Part shown: positions 60,785-64,000 of the stretch, piece after piece
How the letters are laid out: each line of letters opens with the position of its first letter
Position numbering within the stretch: the first letter of the stretch is position 1
Assembly (NCBI RefSeq): GCF_002220865.2
Contig: NZ_NHRJ02000012.1
Location: 41,188-105,187 of the forward strand
Direction: 5' to 3'
Source: Paenibacillus xerothermodurans
GTDB taxonomy: Bacteria > Bacillota > Bacilli > Paenibacillales > NBRC-103111
Length of the DNA stretch: 64,000 bases
Notes under the pieces: model-generated
What the model saw: the letters and a program-made list of their open reading frames with translations, nothing else
Database searches by the model: none
Told to the model about the DNA's origin: nothing
Program-made: the position numbers and the translations under genes

Positions 60785-61262
60785 ATCGTTTGCTAATAGT
60801 TACGATAGTTTAATGGGAAGTCTACAATGTAGTGTGGTTCTTAAGATCAAAAGTAACAAACTGCTAGCATGCCGTTTAAAGGCTACATGATTTCCAATTT
60901 GTTCAAATAAACGTTCTTAATTTTAGCATACATAAGAACATGTGGAGTCTCCCGACAATTGCCGAATTTAACAATGCATGCTGCCACGAACTGTGTGGCA
61001 GTATGCATTGTTGTTAAACTAACGTATCCGTTAATGCTGCTACCGCCGCGCACCCCACCTCCTCCGCTTTACCATGTGTTGTCCTTTTTCTTGTGATAAA
61101 ACATAACCCGCGGTGATCTAAATCACCACGGACCCCACTCCCAGAAAACCGATTAAATAACTTTATTTTCTTTCGCCAACAGATAATTTGCATATCCCCG
61201 CCCCATGTGTTACGATTTAAGTCGACAAATTTGCAGGTCTATACAAGGAGGTTCACGCGCCC
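60785..61262. other. Intergenic stretch with a long palindrome and start of a GC-rich tract
   Basis: No gene seen. AT-rich to about 60960, then a long hairpin at 60968-61017 (listed separately), then from about 61040 an unusually GC- and C-rich tract that leads into the TetR gene. The TetR promoter should lie in 61180-61245. Confidence 0.5.
60968..61017. repeat. Long inverted repeat with about 20-base arms
   Basis: TTAACAATGCAT plus CTGCCAC on the left (60968-60987) match, with one mismatch and a short bulge, GTGGCAG plus ATGCATTGT and GTTAA on the right (60995-61017). There is no T tract. Placement between VOC and TetR genes could mean a terminator or a small palindromic repeat. Confidence 0.7.
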
Positions 61263-61847
61263 ATGTCCCCCCGTACCAAAGAACAAAATGAGCTCATCCG
61301 CATGCAGCGTAGAGAACAGATCCTGGACGCCGCCGCGCGCGCCTACTTCCGCACGGGTGGCAGCTTTGATATTCGCGACGTCGCCCGCGAGGCCGAGCTC
61401 GGTTACGGCACGGTATACCATTATTACCCCAACCGGCATGTATTAATAGAAGATGTGCTGCGCAGCGGCTTCGAGCGATGCGAGCAAGCCCTGACAGAAT
61501 GGGCAAGCATCTGCGGCGGCAGCCCGGATGACAGGCAGCTGTTGACGTATTGCAAGGCGCTGCTCCGGCTGTGGCAGTCGGACGCACGCGCATATCTCGT
61601 CTATAAAATGGCGGCGGAACATTATGTAGGCTTACCTGAGACGGATCGGCACCCCGCCAAGAGACGATTCATGGAACGACTGTACGTTCCGCTCCAATCG
61701 ATCGCCCAGCGCGAAGACGACAGCATCGACCATATGCTTGCCGTGCTGGTCGGCTGCTGCGGGCTGTACTACTATGCGGGCACTTCCGAGCTGGACGTCG
61801 ATCGAATCGCTAAGCTCGCGATGCAAGCTATTACGAAGGAGTCCTGA
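61263..61847 (+). CDS. TetR-family transcriptional regulator
   Basis: A 194-residue regulator; ATG 61263 follows AAGGAGG. The N-terminal helix-turn-helix (REQILDAAARAYFRTGGSFDIRDVAREAELGYGTVYHYYPNRHVLIEDVL) has the family T/S-x-x-x-I-A-x-x-A...G-x-x-Y-x-Y/H-F core in slightly altered form. The ligand domain follows, ending VGCCGLYYYAGTSEL. It is GC-rich compared with flanking genes, as is the next gene, seven bases downstream. It probably controls the methionine aminopeptidase in response to a small molecule. Confidence 0.9.
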   Translation: MSPRTKEQNELIRMQRREQILDAAARAYFRTGGSFDIRDVAREAELGYGTVYHYYPNRHVLIEDVLRSGFERCEQALTEWASICGGSPDDRQLLTYCKALLRLWQSDARAYLVYKMAAEHYVGLPETDRHPAKRRFMERLYVPLQSIAQREDDSIDHMLAVLVGCCGLYYYAGTSELDVDRIAKLAMQAITKES

Positions 61848-61854
61848 TACGAAC

Positions 61855-62601
61855 ATGGTCATCTTAAAAAGCAAGCATGAAATCGAGGCCATCCGCAAGG
61901 CATGCCAAGTGGTGGCCGAATGCCATCGCACGATCGCCCCGCTCATCAAACCGGGAATCACGACGAACGAGATTGAGCGCATCTTCGAGGACATTATCTC
62001 GAAGCACGGCGCCAAGCCCTACACGAAGGGCTACAAGGGCTATCAATATGCGACCTGTGCCTCCGTCAACGACGTGATCGCACATGGCTTCCCTAGCGAT
62101 AAGCCACTTGAGGAGGGCGATATCGTGACGATCGACACGGTCGCGGAGCTCAACGGCTGGCTCGGCGATTCGGCCTGGAGCTATGCGGTCGGGAAGATCT
62201 CGCCGACGGCCGAGAAGCTGATGCGCGTAACGAAGGAATGCCTTGACCTCGGCATCACGCAGGCGCAGCCCGGCAATCGGCTCGGCGACGTGACGAGCGC
62301 CATCCAGCGGAATGCCGAATCGAACGGCTTCGGCGTCGTGCGTGACCTTCTCGCGCATGGCATCGGTCGGGACCTGCACGAGGAGCCGAACTATGTGCAT
62401 GTCGGCAAGCCCGGCAAAGGCCTCCGTATCAAGGAAGGCATGGTATTCACGATCGAGCCGATGATCACCGAAGGCACCTACTTCATGACAATCGATCCGG
62501 ACGGCTGGACTGCGCGGACGTTTGACCGCAAGCTCGCCGCCCAATACGAGCATACGGTCGCCATCACGGCTGAAGGTCCACAAATCCTGACCGCGCAATA
62601 G
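61855..62601 (+). CDS. map: Type I methionine aminopeptidase
   Basis: A 248-residue enzyme. The metal ligands are all there: Asp94, Asp105, His168, Glu201 and Glu232, each three residues below the E. coli numbers that I recall (97, 108, 171, 204, 235). His77 matches the catalytic His79. ATG 61855 follows GAAGGAGTCC. It removes N-terminal Met from new proteins. In Bacillales the main map gene lies in the ribosomal protein cluster, so this is probably a second copy. The pairing with TetR and the high GC suggest acquisition and regulated use. Confidence 0.93.
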   Translation: MVILKSKHEIEAIRKACQVVAECHRTIAPLIKPGITTNEIERIFEDIISKHGAKPYTKGYKGYQYATCASVNDVIAHGFPSDKPLEEGDIVTIDTVAELNGWLGDSAWSYAVGKISPTAEKLMRVTKECLDLGITQAQPGNRLGDVTSAIQRNAESNGFGVVRDLLAHGIGRDLHEEPNYVHVGKPGKGLRIKEGMVFTIEPMITEGTYFMTIDPDGWTARTFDRKLAAQYEHTVAITAEGPQILTAQ

Positions 62602-62757
62602 AATAATTAGAGGCCGACCACGAGATGGTCGACTTCTTGGTTCCGTTCGAAGTGTCAAATAAAAACGAAGTATTGACACTGAATGTGTTGATCTTACGCG
62701 GAACGTAGCCAAAGCGTCAGGTCCCGCCCAATAAGTATTAGACTGACTCGAATACGT

Positions 62758-62808
62758 AAAAGCGGTAGCCTTGGACCAGAAAGATAAAGTCCTAGATTAC
62801 CGCTTTTT
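62758..62808. terminator. Bidirectional terminator between map and APH-like gene
   Basis: AAAAGCGGTA (62758-62767) pairs with TACCGCTTTT (62798-62807), with an inner GGAC/GTCC stem and T/A tracts on either side. Confidence 0.75.
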
Positions 62809-62827
62809 ACTCAACTAACGTGTCCCG

Positions 62828-63709
62828 TTAGTGAAAAAATTCATCGGACAAAACTTCATTCAACGTGCGTCGAGCCTCTTCTATTTTTGATGGATTGGGA
62901 TTAGTGTGGTCGGCAATTGTTATCAACGCTTTCCATAATGCCCATCCCCGGGCGCGGGACCAGGTATCCTCATCGATCATGAGACCTGCTCGGAAAATTT
63001 CTCTACTCTCTCCAGAAAAGAACGTCCACGCAATAGTTAAATCACACGCGGGATCACCTACTGCCGAACAGCCGAAATCGATTACGGCAGATAAGCGCCC
63101 CTTTTTGACAAGGAGGTTTGTTGGATGCACGTCTCCATGAACCCAAACTGGTGGGCGGTTCCATGTTGTCTTGATGGATTCTTCCCATACAGCAGTGGCA
63201 GCATCTTTATCAATCTGATTGCCAACAATTGAAATTGCGGTACGAGTTTGCTCATCGTAGATGCTTACTGGTCCACCTCGATAAAAGTTATGGAGACCAG
63301 GAGAAGGACCACCGATATCAATTTTTTGCAGGTCTCGAAGGAATTTGGACAACTGCTTTGCAAAATCATTTAGATTTTCTATCGTGTTGATTGACGCATT
63401 CTCGCCATCAATCCACCGATAAACTGACCAATGCCACGGATATTGCTCAGAAGGTGCTCCCTTGGCAAGAGGAGTGGGGATGGGAAAACGTAGGTGCGAA
63501 GCAAGCTGTGGCAGCCACCGTTGTTCTTTTTCCACTTGTGCAGCATATCCTTCGCCGCTTGGTAGCCGCACACTCATTTCGTTACCAAGACGAAATGTTC
63601 TATTATCCCAGCCACTTAAATCAACGGGCTTGATTGGGAGCTGAGCCCATTGCGGAAATTGTTCTGTAATCAACCGACTTACTAATGACACATTGATGTC
63701 CACTGCCAC
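62828..63709 (-). CDS. Aminoglycoside phosphotransferase (APH)-family kinase
   Basis: A 293-residue protein. The Brenner motif VWVHGDVHPTNLLV has His191, Asp193 and Asn198, and the DFG-like motif VIDFGCSAVGDPACDLTIAW has Asp211. The N-terminal lobe has DNRTFRLGNEMSVRLPSG with the ATP-binding Lys replaced in context by Arg (VRLP). Close in layout to APH enzymes and to chromosomal homoserine-kinase-like relatives found in Bacillales. It may phosphorylate an aminoglycoside or another hydroxyl compound; resistance is not certain. ATG 63709 lacks a strong ribosome binding site. Confidence 0.88.
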   Translation of the reverse strand: MAVDINVSLVSRLITEQFPQWAQLPIKPVDLSGWDNRTFRLGNEMSVRLPSGEGYAAQVEKEQRWLPQLASHLRFPIPTPLAKGAPSEQYPWHWSVYRWIDGENASINTIENLNDFAKQLSKFLRDLQKIDIGGPSPGLHNFYRGGPVSIYDEQTRTAISIVGNQIDKDAATAVWEESIKTTWNRPPVWVHGDVHPTNLLVKKGRLSAVIDFGCSAVGDPACDLTIAWTFFSGESREIFRAGLMIDEDTWSRARGWALWKALITIADHTNPNPSKIEEARRTLNEVLSDEFFH

Positions 63710-63852
63710 AGTTGACCCTCCCAGCAGTTAGATTTTTACATCTACTATCATAGTTTTGCGGTAAATCATGCGCAAGGGAGAGTATGGTTAAAACGGTTTT
63801 GATTAACACAGCTTGGACAATACTGTCGGAAAGATAAATAGACCGCCAATGA

Positions 63853-64000
63853 TGATATGCTCCCCTTTAAGTAGACAGGTTTAATAAATAAACCGCTGCT
63901 TGGAGGGGAGTTTTTTTGTCAAGAAAGAATGAATATAACGCTACTGAGAAATTCACGATCATAGAAGAGTGGGAAACGGGTGGCGGTACCCGGGCGGCAG
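63853..64000 (+). mobile_element. Left end of an IS3-type insertion sequence (continues beyond window)
   Basis: The terminal repeat starts TGATATGCTCCCCTTTAAGT at 63853, followed by AGACAGG and a small hairpin GGTTTA-ATAAA-TAAACC. A transposase frame begins at TTG 63916 after GGAGGGGAG. The same end, without the rest, is at 54826. The right end lies outside the window. Confidence 0.82.
63916..64000 (+). CDS. IS3-type transposase OrfA, N-terminus (partial)
   Basis: TTG 63916, preceded by GGAGGGGAG, opens a frame to the window edge: SRKNEYNATEKFTIIEEWET and GGGTRAA. The basic start and the helix-turn-helix beginning (FTIIEEWE) are typical for OrfA of IS3-family elements. The rest is outside the window. 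Confidence 0.75.
   Translation, partial: MSRKNEYNATEKFTIIEEWETGGGTRAA

Noticed and set aside
62651..62684. Inverted repeat AGTGTCAA...TTGACACT after the aminopeptidase gene
   Set aside because: Eight-base arms with an AT-rich spacer could be an operator, but it lies downstream of the gene and upstream of nothing on either strand.
61864..62712. 282-codon minus-strand open frame opposite the methionine aminopeptidase
   Set aside because: A product of high GC and codon bias in the real gene; all metal ligands of the aminopeptidase are on the plus strand.
1..64000. CRISPR arrays, tRNA, rRNA, replication origin
   Set aside because: No regularly spaced direct repeats, no clover-leaf or rRNA-like sequence and no origin-like box clusters were found by eye.

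Overview
The window reads as a chromosomal segment of a Paenibacillus-like member of the Bacillales. The signs are strong AGGAGG-type ribosome binding sites, frequent TTG and GTG starts, lipoproteins with typical lipoboxes, two stalk-domain (copper amine oxidase N-terminal-like) surface proteins, a secreted polysaccharide-lyase-like protein with a FIMAH-like C-terminus, and Fur and CcpA-type sites of the Bacillus kind. I see no rRNA, tRNA or CRISPR array. All family assignments come from reading motifs by eye; no database was searched.

Layout. 1-3.8 kb: the end of an aldehyde dehydrogenase, then a HbpS/GlcG-like protein, a pair of short chromate-type transporters, a GntR/FadR regulator, a 2Fe-2S ferredoxin, a RidA protein and a small unknown protein, probably one catabolic locus. 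3.9-6.3 kb: a uracil-DNA-glycosylase-like protein, a DUF421 membrane protein and a methyltransferase. 6.3-17.4 kb: an iron-siderophore locus with a FecCD-type ABC importer, its binding lipoprotein, an MFS exporter, two divergent IucA/IucC-type (NIS) synthetases and a PLP racemase, all around clear Fur boxes. The gene set matches staphyloferrin A (sfaABCD plus htsABC). A broken FhuF-type fragment lies inside it. 17.9-24.7 kb: assorted metabolic genes. 25.1-27.8 kb: a large secreted lyase-like protein with an upstream cre-like site. 29.4-36.8 kb: a sugar locus (TIM-barrel isomerase, Gfo/Idh/MocA dehydrogenase resembling levoglucosan dehydrogenase, ribose-type ABC importer, ROK regulator). 36.9-43 kb: SDR, Atu4866-family protein, PhoD phosphatase, ZIP transporter and an MHS-type symporter.

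43-49 kb: an IS3 remnant, then a five-gene module of a secreted protein, a two-gene ABC transporter, a sensor kinase and a response regulator. 49.8-51.3 kb: an ECF sigma factor with its anti-sigma gene and a candidate autoregulatory promoter. 53.9-54.9 kb is a decayed patch: SDR pseudogene, truncated GNAT gene and a solitary IS end.

54.9-59.2 kb holds the most striking feature, a macrolide-resistance operon. It has an MsrD-type ABC-F gene followed by a Mef-type efflux gene, the reverse of the streptococcal mef-msr order. It is preceded by a leader of about 390 nt with its own promoter, a leader peptide MTHSMRLR (matching the ErmD leader start and very close to the mef(A) leader MTASMRLR), an intrinsic terminator, a second short leader peptide MRRMHWYFFI and a stem that sequesters the ABC-F ribosome binding site. 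An ant(6)-like gene follows. 59.2-64 kb: a sigma factor with SnoaL domain plus VOC protein, a GC-rich TetR-methionine aminopeptidase pair, an APH-like kinase and the left end of an IS3-type element whose terminal sequence matches the solitary end at 54.8 kb.
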